DNA of 64,000 nucleotides from Microbispora rosea (GTDB lineage: Bacteria > Actinomycetota > Actinomycetes > Streptosporangiales > Streptosporangiaceae): contig NZ_FTNI01000025.1 in assembly GCF_900156315.1 (NCBI RefSeq), positions 1-64,000 of the forward strand, in the 5' to 3' direction. Position numbers and translations under genes: made by a program. The notes beneath the pieces are model-generated. The model did not search any database, was not told where the DNA came from, and saw only the letters and a list, made by a program, of their open reading frames with translations. This document shows positions 41,826-50,602 of the stretch, in pieces (the first letter of the stretch is position 1; every line of letters starts with the position of its first letter).

Positions 41826-42515
41826 GTGAGCCTGCGGACGGCGCAGCGGGCGTCTCTCGTGGACCAGGTGATCGACCAGCTCAAGGAGCAGATCACCTCC
41901 GGCTCCTGGCAGATGAATGCCAAGATTCCCACCGAGACGGTGCTCGCCGAGCACCTCGGGGTCGGCAGGAATACGGTCCGTGAGGCGGTCCGCGCGCTGA
42001 CGCACGCCGGACTGCTGGAGTGCCGACAGGGCGACGGCACGTACGTGCGGGCCACCAGCGAGCTGTCGGGTGCGATGGCCAGGCGGCTGCGTGCTGCCGA
42101 GCAGCTGGAGATCCTGGAGGTCCGGCGCGCCCTGGAGGTCGAGGCGGCCCGGCTCGCGGCGACGCGACGGACCGGCGGGGACGTCGCGTCGATCGAGGCC
42201 GCGCTGGCCGCGCGCGAGAAGGCATGGTCGGGCGGCGACCCCGACGCGTTCGTCGAGGCCGACCTCGCCTTCCACGTGGCGGTCGTCGAGGCTACGCACA
42301 ACAGGGTGCTGATCGACCTCTACAGCGACTTCTCCGCGGCGCTGCGGGCGAGCATCGCGGCGGCCGGCGGCTCCCTGGAGCAGAACTACATCCCCCACGA
42401 CGCGATCGTGCGCGCGATCGTCGCCGGCGACGCCACCGCGGCCGAGCGGGCCGGTCACGCGTGCATGGAGCACATCCTCATCGCCCTCACCGACTCCGCC
42501 GCCATCCCCTCCTGA
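41826..42515 (+). CDS. GntR/FadR-family regulator
   Basis: 229 aa. N-terminal winged helix 'LVDQVIDQLKEQITSGSW ... TVLAEHLGVGRNTVREAVRALTHAGLLECRQGDGTYV', then an FCD domain with metal-ligand pattern 'EADLAFHVAVVEATHN'. FCD regulators sense small organic acids. GTG 41826 follows AAGGAGG by 5 bases. Upstream, ATCAT-CGG-ATGAT (about 41791-41803) could be its own operator. No adjacent catabolic genes show its target. Confidence 0.92.
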   Translation: MSLRTAQRASLVDQVIDQLKEQITSGSWQMNAKIPTETVLAEHLGVGRNTVREAVRALTHAGLLECRQGDGTYVRATSELSGAMARRLRAAEQLEILEVRRALEVEAARLAATRRTGGDVASIEAALAAREKAWSGGDPDAFVEADLAFHVAVVEATHNRVLIDLYSDFSAALRASIAAAGGSLEQNYIPHDAIVRAIVAGDATAAERAGHACMEHILIALTDSAAIPS

Positions 42516-42548
42516 GCCCCGCCCCGAAACCCCACCGCCCGGCGGGGC
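42516..42548. terminator. Possible hairpin between GntR and beta-clamp genes
   Basis: GCCCCGCC (42516-42523) and GGCGGGGC (42541-42548) form an 8-bp stem with a 17-base loop immediately after the GntR stop. The large loop makes it a weaker candidate than the other terminators here. Confidence 0.4.
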
Positions 42549-42605
42549 CGCGCGAACGGCACCCGCGGGGCCCGATCAGGCGAGCACGCGGCCAGGCAAG
42601 CGTGC

Positions 42606-43697
42606 TCAGCCGAGCCGCAGGGACATGACGAGGTAACGGAAACCGGGGTCCTCGCCCTCGTCGGTGATCAGCGCGGGACGGGTCGGCGAGTCCATGTGGA
42701 GGCGCGCCCGCCCGGTCTCGACCCCCGCCAGCCCGTCGAGCAGGAAGTGGGGCTGGAAGGCGATCTGGATGTCCGGACCCGCCAGCTCGGCCTCGACGAC
42801 CTCCGCGCCCCTGCCGATGTCACCGCCCCCGGCCTGGATCAGCACCTGTCCCTGGGAGAACGACAACCGGACCGCGGCGTTGCGCTCGGCGACCAGCACG
42901 ACGCGCTTGACGGCCTCCACGAACGGTCCCACCTCGACGTCCGCGTGGATCGTCCACTCTGAGGTCAGCCGGGACCGGTAGTCGATGAACTGGTCGTCCA
43001 GCAGCCGCACGGTCGTCGTGCGTCCCTGGCTCTCGAAACCCGCCACGTTGTCGCCCAGGCCGATCGCCACCTCGCCGCCCCGGAGCGATCGGGCCACCTC
43101 GACCAGCACCCGCGCCGGCACGACCACGCCGTGCTGCGCGTCCTCCCGCTCGGGATGCCACAGGAACTCGGCGGCGGCGATGCGGTAGCGGTCGGTCGCG
43201 GCCATCGACATCCGCGTGCCCTCGATGTCCACGCGGATGCCCGTCAGCATGGGCAGCGTGTCGTCGCGGCTCGCGGCGGCGGCCACCTGCCCGACAGCGG
43301 TGGCGAACGCGCCGCCGCCCACGGCGCCGACCTTCGGCGGCATCGGCGGAATCGCGGGGAAGTCCTCGTCCGGCATCGTGATCAGCCCGAACTCCGCGCT
43401 GCCGCAGGTGAGCACCGCCTCCGAGCCGCTTCTGACGATCTCGACGGGCCGGGCGGGCAGGCTCCGGGTGATCTCGGCCAGGACCTTGCCGGGAATCAGC
43501 ACCCGCCCCGGCTCGGCGACATCGGCCTCGACGTCGGCACGGGCCGAGACGTCGTAGTCGAAGGCGGACACCCGCAGGTCGTCTCCCGCTTCCAGCAGCA
43601 GGCCCGCGAGGACGGGCACGGCGGGCCGGGCGGGCAGCACCCGGGCCGCCCATGCCACCGCGTCGGCGAGCACATCGCGGTTCACCTGGAATTTCAT
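42606..43697 (-). CDS. dnaN: DNA polymerase III beta sliding clamp, probably a second copy
   Basis: 363 aa with the three-domain clamp pattern: 'MKFQVNRDVLADAVAWAARVLPARPAVPVLAGLLL', 'FPAIP', 'LTGIRVDIEGTRMSMAATDRYRIA' and the C-terminal 'FRYLVMSLRL'. The last segment, normally 'YL[LM]MP[VM]RL' and part of the client-binding pocket, has Ser in place of Pro. It is flanked by GntR and LuxR regulators rather than dnaA and recF, so it is most likely a paralogue for repair or a specialised polymerase; the main copy would lie at oriC. Confidence 0.85.
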   Translation of the reverse strand: MKFQVNRDVLADAVAWAARVLPARPAVPVLAGLLLEAGDDLRVSAFDYDVSARADVEADVAEPGRVLIPGKVLAEITRSLPARPVEIVRSGSEAVLTCGSAEFGLITMPDEDFPAIPPMPPKVGAVGGGAFATAVGQVAAAASRDDTLPMLTGIRVDIEGTRMSMAATDRYRIAAAEFLWHPEREDAQHGVVVPARVLVEVARSLRGGEVAIGLGDNVAGFESQGRTTTVRLLDDQFIDYRSRLTSEWTIHADVEVGPFVEAVKRVVLVAERNAAVRLSFSQGQVLIQAGGGDIGRGAEVVEAELAGPDIQIAFQPHFLLDGLAGVETGRARLHMDSPTRPALITDEGEDPGFRYLVMSLRLG

Positions 43698-43764
43698 CCC
43701 GACCTCCTGCCTGTGCCACGACTCGCTCCCAACGTAGCGGCCCGCACCGACAATCCCGGCGGTG

Positions 43765-44412
43765 CTACTTGCTGTTGAGGAAGGCGAGCACGGCCAGCAC
43801 GCGGCGGTTGTCGTCGTCGGAGGCCGCGAGGCCGAGCTTGGTGAAGATGTTCGCCGTGTGCTTGCCCACCGCGCTGTCGCTGAGGAACAGCCGCTGCCCG
43901 ATCGCGGCGTTCGACCTGCCCTCGGCCATCAGCTCCAGCACCTCGCGCTCCCGGGGGGTGAGGCGGCCGAGCGGTTCGTTTCGCGCGTTGCTCGCCAGGA
44001 GCCGGGCGATCACTTCGGGGTCCATGGCCGTCCCGCCGGCCGCGACCCGGCGTACGGCGTCGACGAACTGCTCGCCGTTGAACACCCGGTCCTTCAGCAG
44101 GTAGCCGACGCCGCCGGACCCGTCGGCCAGCAGCTCCCTGGCGTACAGCTGCTCGACGTGCTGGGAGAGCACGAGGACCGGCAGGCCCGGCACCTGCCGC
44201 CGCGCGGCCAGAACGGCCTGCAGCCCCTCGTCGGTGAAGGTCGGCGGGAGCCGCACGTCCACGACGGCCACATCGGGACGCTCCCCCACGAGCGCGGTGA
44301 GCAGCTCGGGGCCGGACTCGACCGCCGCGACCACCTCGAAGCCGTGCGCGCGCAGCAGGGCGACCAGACCCTCCCTCAGCAGGTGGAGGTCTTCGGCCAG
44401 CACTACGCGCAC
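43765..44412 (-). CDS. NarL/LuxR-family response regulator
   Basis: 215 aa. Receiver domain with acidic pocket 'LAED' and phosphoacceptor D52 in 'VAVVDVRLPP'; C-terminal LuxR HTH 'LTPREREVLELMAEGRSNAAIGQRLFLSDSAVGKHTANIFTKLGL'. GTG 44412 overlaps the kinase stop by 10 bases. It should be phosphorylated by that kinase and may act on the divergent ABC exporter through the palindrome at 45951-45986. Confidence 0.93.
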   Translation of the reverse strand: MRVVLAEDLHLLREGLVALLRAHGFEVVAAVESGPELLTALVGERPDVAVVDVRLPPTFTDEGLQAVLAARRQVPGLPVLVLSQHVEQLYARELLADGSGGVGYLLKDRVFNGEQFVDAVRRVAAGGTAMDPEVIARLLASNARNEPLGRLTPREREVLELMAEGRSNAAIGQRLFLSDSAVGKHTANIFTKLGLAASDDDNRRVLAVLAFLNSK

Positions 44413-45902
44413 CCGCCGCCCTCCGTTTCCCTGGTCCGCACCGTCGTCGCCAGCGCGACGGCCAGCAGGCCGCCGCCGAGCAGAATCATGCCGACGATGG
44501 CCGGCCACTGGAAGGGCCCGGGCATGTACAGGGCCAGGAACCAGGACTTCACCGGCGACCCCACCAGCTTGAACACCATCGCGACCAGTCCCTGCGGGAA
44601 CAGCGCGATCGGCCACAGCGCCCAGCACAGGCGGCCGAAGTAGCGCCACGGGGTCGTCGGCGCCGGCCTCGTCCGGAACGCCCGGGGAAGTTCGATGACG
44701 GCCGTGGTCGGGCCGCCCACCGGGCTGTTCACCGCGAGGACGCCGTCGAAGGCCCCGAGCCTGCGCTCGATTCCGCGCAGGCCGGTGCCGCGCTCGGGGT
44801 CCGCGCCGCCGTGGCCGTCGTCGGTCACCGTCACGCGCAGCGCCGGGCCCTGCGCGCTCACGTCCACCCACGCCTCGGTCGCGTCGCCGTGCCTGGCGGC
44901 GTTGGCCAGCAGCTCGCTCACCGCGAAGTACGCCGCCGACTCCAGCGGCGCGGAGGCCCGCTCGGGCAGGTCGACGGTGACGTGGACGCGCAGCGGACTG
45001 TCCAGGGCGAGGGCGCGTACGGCGTCGCCGAGGCCGCGCTCGGCCAGCACCGGGGGATGGATGCCGCGCACCAGCCGCCGGATCTCCTGCAACGCGGTCG
45101 CCGACGCCTCCCTCGCCTTGCCGAGCAGCGCCCGGGCGGCCTGCGGGTCGCTTTCCAGCAGTTGCTCGGCCGCGCCGATCGTCATGCCGATCGCCACCAG
45201 GCGGGCCTGCGCGCCGTCGTGCAGGTCACGCTCGATCCGGCGCAGCTCGGCGGCCTGGGAGTCGACGGCCTCGGTGCGGGCGGCGTCGAGGCGGGTGACC
45301 CGCTGGGCGAGCCTGGCCTTCTCCGTGGGCCCCAGCAGCGCGGCGGCGACCTGGCCGTGCAGGCGCACGGCCCACGGCGCGTACCAGGGCGCGACGATCA
45401 CCGCGAGCAGGATCCAGACCGCGCCCATCGCCGGGTTGCCCCCGGCCGCCCACGCGACGCCGTACGCGACCGCCAGCAGCGGAGCGGCGGCCACGAATCC
45501 GCCGGCCAACGGCGCGGAGACCAGGAAGGCGAGGTCCCGCCAGGTGGCGGGGTCCTTGGTCATCCAGTTCCACCGCTTGTTGAAGGCCGGGATCGTGGGC
45601 TTCCTGTAGAGGGTGCGGCCGTCGCGATACCAGCCGTCGGCCTGTGGGACCGGCGGGGGCGGCGCGGGCCGGTACGGGTCGTCGATCGGCACGCCCGACC
45701 AGCGGGAGGCCAGCCCGCGCTGCCGCCGGGTCACGGCCCGCGCGAACCGTACGGCCGGCGGGAAGACGAAGACCAGGCCGACCAGGAAGGTGAGCATCAC
45801 CGCCACGAGCATCGCCAGGCCGGCGGCCAGGCCCAGCAGGGCGAGGCCGGCGAGGGCGGTGCTCCGGGCCAGGGCGGTGAGGGTCGAGCGAGCTGAGGCC
45901 AT
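44403..45902 (-). CDS. NarL-type sensor histidine kinase with extra C-terminal membrane helices
   Basis: 499 aa. Two N-terminal membrane segments (about 15-48), a cytoplasmic linker, two or three more (125-172), then HisKA_3 with phosphoacceptor H228 in 'RIERDLHDGAQARLVAIGM' and a HATPase 'ELLANAARHGDATEAWVDV' and 'VTDDGHGG'. Unusually, two further hydrophobic segments follow the ATPase domain (from 'RYFGRLCWALWPIALFPQGLVAMVF' and 'WPAIVGMILLGGGLLAVALATT', each split here). ATG 45902. Confidence 0.9.
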   Translation of the reverse strand: MASARSTLTALARSTALAGLALLGLAAGLAMLVAVMLTFLVGLVFVFPPAVRFARAVTRRQRGLASRWSGVPIDDPYRPAPPPPVPQADGWYRDGRTLYRKPTIPAFNKRWNWMTKDPATWRDLAFLVSAPLAGGFVAAAPLLAVAYGVAWAAGGNPAMGAVWILLAVIVAPWYAPWAVRLHGQVAAALLGPTEKARLAQRVTRLDAARTEAVDSQAAELRRIERDLHDGAQARLVAIGMTIGAAEQLLESDPQAARALLGKAREASATALQEIRRLVRGIHPPVLAERGLGDAVRALALDSPLRVHVTVDLPERASAPLESAAYFAVSELLANAARHGDATEAWVDVSAQGPALRVTVTDDGHGGADPERGTGLRGIERRLGAFDGVLAVNSPVGGPTTAVIELPRAFRTRPAPTTPWRYFGRLCWALWPIALFPQGLVAMVFKLVGSPVKSWFLALYMPGPFQWPAIVGMILLGGGLLAVALATTVRTRETEGGGCA

Positions 45903-45950
45903 GTGTTCAGTCTGGGCGCTGACGCCGGGCGGGCACAGTGGGCGAAGCCG

Positions 45951-45986
45951 CCCGATGGGGGTGGAGGAAAGTGCACCCCCATCGGG
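45951..45986. promoter_or_regulatory. Perfect 13-bp inverted repeat between kinase and ABC genes
   Basis: CCCGATGGGGGTG (45951-45963) and CACCCCCATCGGG (45974-45986) are exact complements around ten bases. It lies 49 bases from each divergent start codon (45902 and 46035). It is probably the response-regulator or a repressor site, though it could also form a strong RNA hairpin. Confidence 0.75.
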
Positions 45987-46034
45987 TCCGCAGCCGCATT
46001 CCGGGCCGCCCGCCAGATTCCTAGCGTCGTCGGC

Positions 46035-46922
46035 ATGGCAATCATCACCGTGGACCACCTCCGCAAGACGTACGGAACGCGGGTCGCGGTCGAGGACGTG
46101 TCGTTCTCCGTGAAGGAGGGCGAGGTCTTCGGCATCGTGGGCCGCAACGGAGCGGGCAAGACGACGACGGTCGAGTGCGTCGCCGGGCTGCGCACCCCCA
46201 CCGCGGGCACGGTCACCGTGGACGCGGACCTGAAGGAACAGGTCGGCGTGCAGCTCCAGGAGTGCTCGCTGCCCGACAAGATCCGGGTCGGGGAGGCGCT
46301 GGCGCTCTACGCCTCGTTCTACTCCCGGCCGGCCGACTGGCGGGCCCTGGCCGCGGAGGCCGGGCTCGACCTCCGCGCGCCCTTCGGGAAGCTGTCGGGC
46401 GGGCAGCGCCAGCGGCTGTCGGTCGCGCTCGCGCTGGTCGGCAGCCCGCGCGTCGCGATACTCGACGAGCTCACCACCGGCCTCGACCCGCGTGCCCGCC
46501 GCGAGACCTGGGAGCTGATCGCCCGGATCAGGGAGCGCGGCGTCACGATCCTGCTCGTGACCCACTTCATGGAGGAGGTGGAGCGCCTGTGCGACCGGGT
46601 CGCGGTCATCTCCCGGGGGCGGGTCCGGGCGGTGGACACCCCCGCCGGACTGGTCGCCCGCGCCGGCGGCGAGCAGCGCCTGATCTTCCACACCGACGAT
46701 CCCGTCGACGGCCTGCGGGCGCTGCCCGAGGTGGCGTCGGTCACCGTCGCCGACAGGAACGGCACGGAGGTCACCGTCACCGGCACCGGCGACCTGTTGA
46801 GCGCCGTGGCCGCCGTGCTGCCCCCGTCCAGGACGCGGGGCCTGCGCATGGAGCGCACCTCCCTCGACGACGCGTTCCTCGTTCTCACCGCCGAATCCCT
46901 CACCGGCAAGGAGGAGTCATGA
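46035..46922 (+). CDS. ABC exporter ATP-binding protein
   Basis: 295 aa. Walker A 'GRNGAGKTTT' (K42), signature 'LSGGQRQRLSVALAL' and Walker B 'VAILDELTTGLDP', with Leu where Pro is usual. The C-terminal extension fits the DrrA/CcmA drug-export group. ATG 46035 is 7 bases after TAGCGT (46022-46027). Its stop overlaps the permease start (ATGA). Together with the divergent kinase/regulator it forms a typical signal-responsive exporter module. Confidence 0.93.
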   Translation: MAIITVDHLRKTYGTRVAVEDVSFSVKEGEVFGIVGRNGAGKTTTVECVAGLRTPTAGTVTVDADLKEQVGVQLQECSLPDKIRVGEALALYASFYSRPADWRALAAEAGLDLRAPFGKLSGGQRQRLSVALALVGSPRVAILDELTTGLDPRARRETWELIARIRERGVTILLVTHFMEEVERLCDRVAVISRGRVRAVDTPAGLVARAGGEQRLIFHTDDPVDGLRALPEVASVTVADRNGTEVTVTGTGDLLSAVAAVLPPSRTRGLRMERTSLDDAFLVLTAESLTGKEES

Positions 46923-47668
46923 CGAAGTCCTTCGGAAAGCTCGCGGCCGTGGAGGCCCGGCTCTTCCTCCGCGAGCCGATGGCGGTGTTCTTCGCGATCG
47001 TGCTGCCGGTGGGACTGCTGCTGGCGCTGGGCCTGACGATCCCCGGTTTCCGGGACGCGGATCCGTCGCTGGGCGGGCAGCGGTTCGTGGACGCGCCCTT
47101 CACGGCGATGATGGTGCTGCTGTCGGTCGTGACGCTCGGGCTCAGCGTGCTGCCGAGCAGCCTCGTGATCTACCGGGAGCGCGGCGTGCTGCGGCGGCTG
47201 TCCACCACGCCGGTGCGGCCGGGCGCGCTGCTGTCCGCCCAACTGCTGATCAACGTGGTCGTGTCCGTGGTCGCCACCACGCTGACGCTGGTGCTGGGTC
47301 ACCTGGTCCTCGGGGTGCCGCTGCCGGGCTCCCCCTTGGCGTTCGTGGCGGTCTTCGTCCTCGGCACGCTCACCGTCCTCGCCATCGGGCTGCTGCTGGC
47401 CGCCGTCGCGCCGAGCTCCCGGGTCGTCCAGGGGGTGGGCTCGACCCTCATGTTCCCCTTGCTGTTCCTCGCCGGGATGTGGCTGCCCCGGCCGCTGATG
47501 CCCGAAATCCTGCGCCGGATCAGCGACTTCACGCCCACCGGCGCCTTCGGGCAGGGGCTGATGGACGCCCTGGGCGGGCACGCCCCCCAGCCGCTCCACC
47601 TCGCCGTACTGGCGGGCTGGGCGCTGGCCACCGGTCTCGTCGCGGCCCGGCTGTTCCGCTGGGAGTGA
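46919..47668 (+). CDS. ABC-2-type exporter permease
   Basis: 249 aa, six membrane helices in the ABC-2 arrangement: an N-terminal helix after 'LFLREPMAVFF', a large loop, then 'ERGVLRRLSTTPVRPGALLSAQLL' and 'LFLAGMWLPRPLMP'. It would pump drugs, lipids or peptides with the preceding ATPase. The exact substrate is unknown. A hairpin follows. Confidence 0.92.
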   Translation: MTKSFGKLAAVEARLFLREPMAVFFAIVLPVGLLLALGLTIPGFRDADPSLGGQRFVDAPFTAMMVLLSVVTLGLSVLPSSLVIYRERGVLRRLSTTPVRPGALLSAQLLINVVVSVVATTLTLVLGHLVLGVPLPGSPLAFVAVFVLGTLTVLAIGLLLAAVAPSSRVVQGVGSTLMFPLLFLAGMWLPRPLMPEILRRISDFTPTGAFGQGLMDALGGHAPQPLHLAVLAGWALATGLVAARLFRWE

Positions 47669-47687
47669 TCGATGCGGGTACGGACGG

Positions 47688-47718
47688 CCCGGCGGCTACC
47701 TCGGAGGTAATCGCCGGG
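47688..47718 (+). terminator. Hairpin after the ABC exporter genes
   Basis: CCCGGCG (47688-47694) pairs with CGCCGGG (47712-47718), with an inner TACCT / AGGTA helix and a short loop. It lies 19 bases after the permease stop and before the next regulator. Confidence 0.6.
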
Positions 47719-47747
47719 CCGATCGGCGACCCGATAGCGTCCAGGAC

Positions 47748-48539
47748 GTGACCGTCGCAACGCCCTATCAGCGGCCGTTCGGTGAGCTCCTGCGTCAGTG
47801 GCGCGAGCACCGGCGGATGAGCCAGCTGGATCTGTCCAACCGCGCGGAGATCTCCACCCGGCACATCAGCTTCCTGGAGACCGGCCGGTCCACGCCGAGC
47901 CGGGACATGGTGCTCCATCTCTCCGAGCACCTCGACCTTCCGCTCCGCGAGCGCAACCACCTGCTGCTGGCCGCGGGCTACGCCCCCGTCTACGGCGAGT
48001 CCCCGCTCGCCTCGCCGCAGATGGCGGCGGTGTACGACGCGATCCGGCGGCTGCTGTCGGCCCACGATCCCTACCCGGCCGTGGTGGTGGACCGGCTCTG
48101 GAACCTCGTCGACGCCAACGACGGCATCGGGCTGCTGGCGGAGGGCATCGACCCCGACCTGCTCGGCAACGTGCTGCGGGGAAGCCTGCACCCCGAGGGG
48201 CTCGCCCCGCACATCGTCAACCTGGGCGAGTGGCGGGCGCACCTGCTCGGCCGGCTGCGGCGGCAGATCACGCTCACCACCGATCCGCAGCTCGCCGAGC
48301 TGTACGCCGAACTGCGCGAATACCCCTGCGACCAGCCCGAACCCGAGGTGGAGCTGCCCGGCCCCGGTGACATCCTCGTGCCGCTCCGGGTGCGGCGGGC
48401 CGGGCGGGAGCTGTCGTTCTTCAGCATCGTGGCCACTTTCGGCACCCCGCTCGACATCACGGTCTCCGAGCTGGCCATCGAGTCGTTCTACCCGGCCGAC
48501 GCGGCGACGGCGGCCTTCCTCCGCGACACCTCTTCGTGA
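47748..48539 (+). CDS. XRE/MmyB-like transcriptional regulator
   Basis: 263 aa. HTH 'GELLRQWREHRRMSQLDLSNRAEISTRHISFLETGRSTPSRDMVLHL' and the C-terminal MmyB-like ligand-binding (PAS-type) domain, with 'PYPAVVVDRLWNLVDANDG'. Relatives control methylenomycin-type or lipid-responsive genes. GTG 47748 lies 7 bases after TAGCGT (47735-47740), maybe leaderless. An AT-poor region; no obvious divergent target. Confidence 0.9.
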   Translation: MTVATPYQRPFGELLRQWREHRRMSQLDLSNRAEISTRHISFLETGRSTPSRDMVLHLSEHLDLPLRERNHLLLAAGYAPVYGESPLASPQMAAVYDAIRRLLSAHDPYPAVVVDRLWNLVDANDGIGLLAEGIDPDLLGNVLRGSLHPEGLAPHIVNLGEWRAHLLGRLRRQITLTTDPQLAELYAELREYPCDQPEPEVELPGPGDILVPLRVRRAGRELSFFSIVATFGTPLDITVSELAIESFYPADAATAAFLRDTSS

Positions 48540-48609
48540 TCATCCGGCGTCCGTGCAGCGATACGGCCCTGCCACAATTCCCGCAAAAGGATCAGGGGAG
48601 GGGACCGGG

Positions 48610-49074
48610 GTGGCCGCACGGGTGCTGGAAAACACGTTCCACGTGGACGCCGCGCCGGAGGAGGTGTTCGCGCACCTCACGACGCCGGACAGTTACATCG
48701 GCCTGTCACCGCTCGTGGTGGCGGTCCGGGATGTCGACCGGTCCGAGCCGGGGGTGGTGCGCTACGTTTCGGTCGAGCGGTTCCGCTTCCTCGGCCTGAA
48801 GTACGACAACCCCATCGCCGTCACGCTGCTGACCGAGCGCACCGCCGAGAGACTGTCCGTGCGGGGCGAGGTGCGCAGCCCCGGCGGCGTCCGGATGGGC
48901 TACCGCTTCGACATGTCCCCGGAGGCCGGCGGCACGCGGGTGGACGACCGGCTCGACCTGAGCGCCTCGTGGCTCGTCATGGGGTTCGCGGCGGGCCAGG
49001 CGCGCAAGGTGCAGCTCGCCAGGGCCCGGATCCTCGCCGAACGGCTGTCCGCGCGGTCTGCGCACGGTTCGTGA
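48610..49074 (+). CDS. SRPBCC/START-like small protein
   Basis: 154 aa. The N-terminus 'LENTFHVDAAPEEVFAHLTTPDSYIGLSP' and alternating strands up to 'GGTRVDDRLDLSAS' fit the SRPBCC (polyketide cyclase/dehydrase) fold, with a C-terminal helix 'FAAGQARKVQLARARILAERL'. It would bind a hydrophobic ligand. GTG 48610 with GGGGAGGGG upstream; the open frame extends back into the preceding gene. Confidence 0.8.
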   Translation: MAARVLENTFHVDAAPEEVFAHLTTPDSYIGLSPLVVAVRDVDRSEPGVVRYVSVERFRFLGLKYDNPIAVTLLTERTAERLSVRGEVRSPGGVRMGYRFDMSPEAGGTRVDDRLDLSASWLVMGFAAGQARKVQLARARILAERLSARSAHGS

Positions 49075-49170
49075 ACGGACTCCGGCAGGCACGCTCCGGC
49101 CGGTTTCCCGCCGATGCAACGCGGCCTTGCGTGAGAAGCTGGAGTTCCCCTTCCGCCCCGGAGGTATCAC

Positions 49171-49905
49171 ATGCTCGTGCTGGCGCACGTCAGCGACATC
49201 CACATCGACGGAAGCGAGCGGAACACCTCGCGCGCCGCACGCGCGCTCACCTACGCGCGGTCACTGCGGCCCGACGCGATCGTGCTCACCGGTGACCTGG
49301 CGGACCACGGCGCGGTGGAGGAGTACGAGACCGTCCGCGAGCTGATCGCCGGCGACGACGTGCCGCTCGTGCTGTGCCCGGGCAACCACGACGCGCGCGG
49401 CGATCTCCGCAAGGTCCTGCTGGAGCAGGACGGCGACCACCCGGTCAACCAGGCGCTCAACCTCGACCACGCGACGATCGCGCTGTGCGACTCCAGCATC
49501 CCCGGCCGCCCGGACGGCGCGCTGTCCGACGACACCCTGGCCTGGCTCGACTCCGTGCTCGCCGCCACGCCCGGCGTCCCCGCCTTCGTCGGCATGCACC
49601 ACCCGCCCGTCGCGCTCGGCATCCCGTACGTGGACGGCATCCGGCTCGGGCGGCCGGAGGGGCTGGCGGAGGTCCTGGGCCGCCATCCGCACGCCGTCGC
49701 GGTGCTGGCCGGGCACGCCCACACGGCGGCGGCGACGACGTTCGCCGGGCTGCCGCTGCTGGTCGCGCCGGGGGTGGTCAGCACCGTGCTGCTGCCGTCC
49801 GAGACCTCGGCGCGCCCTCCGGTCGACTACGACCTGCCGCCGGCCATCGCCCTCCACGTGCTGGACGACGGCCGGATCACCACCCACTACCGCCCCGTGC
49901 CCTAG
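49171..49905 (+). CDS. Metallophosphoesterase (CpdA-like class III phosphodiesterase)
   Basis: 244 aa. All calcineurin-type motifs are present: 'SDIHIDG' (D9, H11), 'VLTGDLADHG', 'CPGNHDARG', 'GMHHPP' and 'GHAHTA'. The closest type is 3',5'-cAMP phosphodiesterase CpdA, so cyclic-nucleotide turnover is a reasonable guess. GGAGG precedes ATG 49171 by 7 bases. Confidence 0.9.
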   Translation: MLVLAHVSDIHIDGSERNTSRAARALTYARSLRPDAIVLTGDLADHGAVEEYETVRELIAGDDVPLVLCPGNHDARGDLRKVLLEQDGDHPVNQALNLDHATIALCDSSIPGRPDGALSDDTLAWLDSVLAATPGVPAFVGMHHPPVALGIPYVDGIRLGRPEGLAEVLGRHPHAVAVLAGHAHTAAATTFAGLPLLVAPGVVSTVLLPSETSARPPVDYDLPPAIALHVLDDGRITTHYRPVP

Positions 49906-49976
49906 CCAGGTGCCCCCGGCCAGGCACGACGCAAATCCACGGCGCTCCCACCTGCGGCACCAACGCACATCGCGCG

Positions 49977-50564
49977 TTACACGGGGTCAGGATCGTCGGC
50001 GCCGCACAAGCGCATCACCGAGGCCCGGAAGTGCCTGGCCGCCCCCCGTGCGTCCAAGCGGCCGGCGCGGATGTGACGGTCGGCGGCATGGCCGAGCGCG
50101 ATCGTCGCCGCGACCAACCAGCCGGTGTCCAGGTCGGTCGCGAACTCGCCGCTGTCGCGGCCGCGACGGATCAGGCTCTCCAAGCTCTCCTCGACCGGCA
50201 GGTGATGCGACGCGTCTTCCTCCTGGGTGGCATCCCCATGACCGACTGCCGCCTGCTCGGTCAGCAGTGTTCCGGCTGCGGTGAGAAAACGGCCGAGAGC
50301 TTCGGTGGCGGTACCTGCCTCGAGATCAGCGGCGTCCAGCACGGCGAACGCACGGCGGCTCAGCTCGTCACGCACCGCCGCAAGGAGCGCCTCGCGGGTC
50401 CCGAAGTGGACATACGCGGTCTGCCGCGTCACACCGGCCATGGATGCGATCTCCGCCATGCTCGCCTCTGGGTGCTGGGCGAGAACCCGGATCGCCGCCG
50501 ACACCAGCGCGTCACGGTTGCGGACGACCTCCACCCGCTGACGCCGCCGCCTTATATCTGACAC
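49977..50564 (-). CDS. TetR-family regulator
   Basis: 195 aa. HTH 'ASMAEIASMAGVTRQTAYVHFGTREALLAAV'. I prefer GTG 50564, which lies 8 bases after a perfect -10 TATGAT, over TTG 50573, which overlaps that promoter. The gene is divergent from the SnoaL-like gene and both share a mirrored start region containing TGACA/TGTCA motifs, where it presumably binds. Confidence 0.88.
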   Translation of the reverse strand: MSDIRRRRQRVEVVRNRDALVSAAIRVLAQHPEASMAEIASMAGVTRQTAYVHFGTREALLAAVRDELSRRAFAVLDAADLEAGTATEALGRFLTAAGTLLTEQAAVGHGDATQEEDASHHLPVEESLESLIRRGRDSGEFATDLDTGWLVAATIALGHAADRHIRAGRLDARGAARHFRASVMRLCGADDPDPV

Positions 50565-50566
50565 GG

Positions 50567-50600
50567 TTGACAATCATAACCACCACCCTAATGCTGACAA
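50567..50600. promoter_or_regulatory. Overlapping divergent leaderless promoters
   Basis: Plus strand: -35 TTGACA (50567-50572), a 16-base spacer, -10 TAATGC (50589-50594), then 8 bases to ATG 50603. Minus strand: -35 TTGTCA (50600-50595), a 16-base spacer, -10 TATGAT (50578-50573), then 8 bases to GTG 50564. The two starts have near-identical surroundings (CAACC[AG]TGTCAGA), and TGACA-ACCA-TGTCA spans the plus start. Repressor binding would block both. Confidence 0.78.
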
Positions 50601-50602
50601 CC

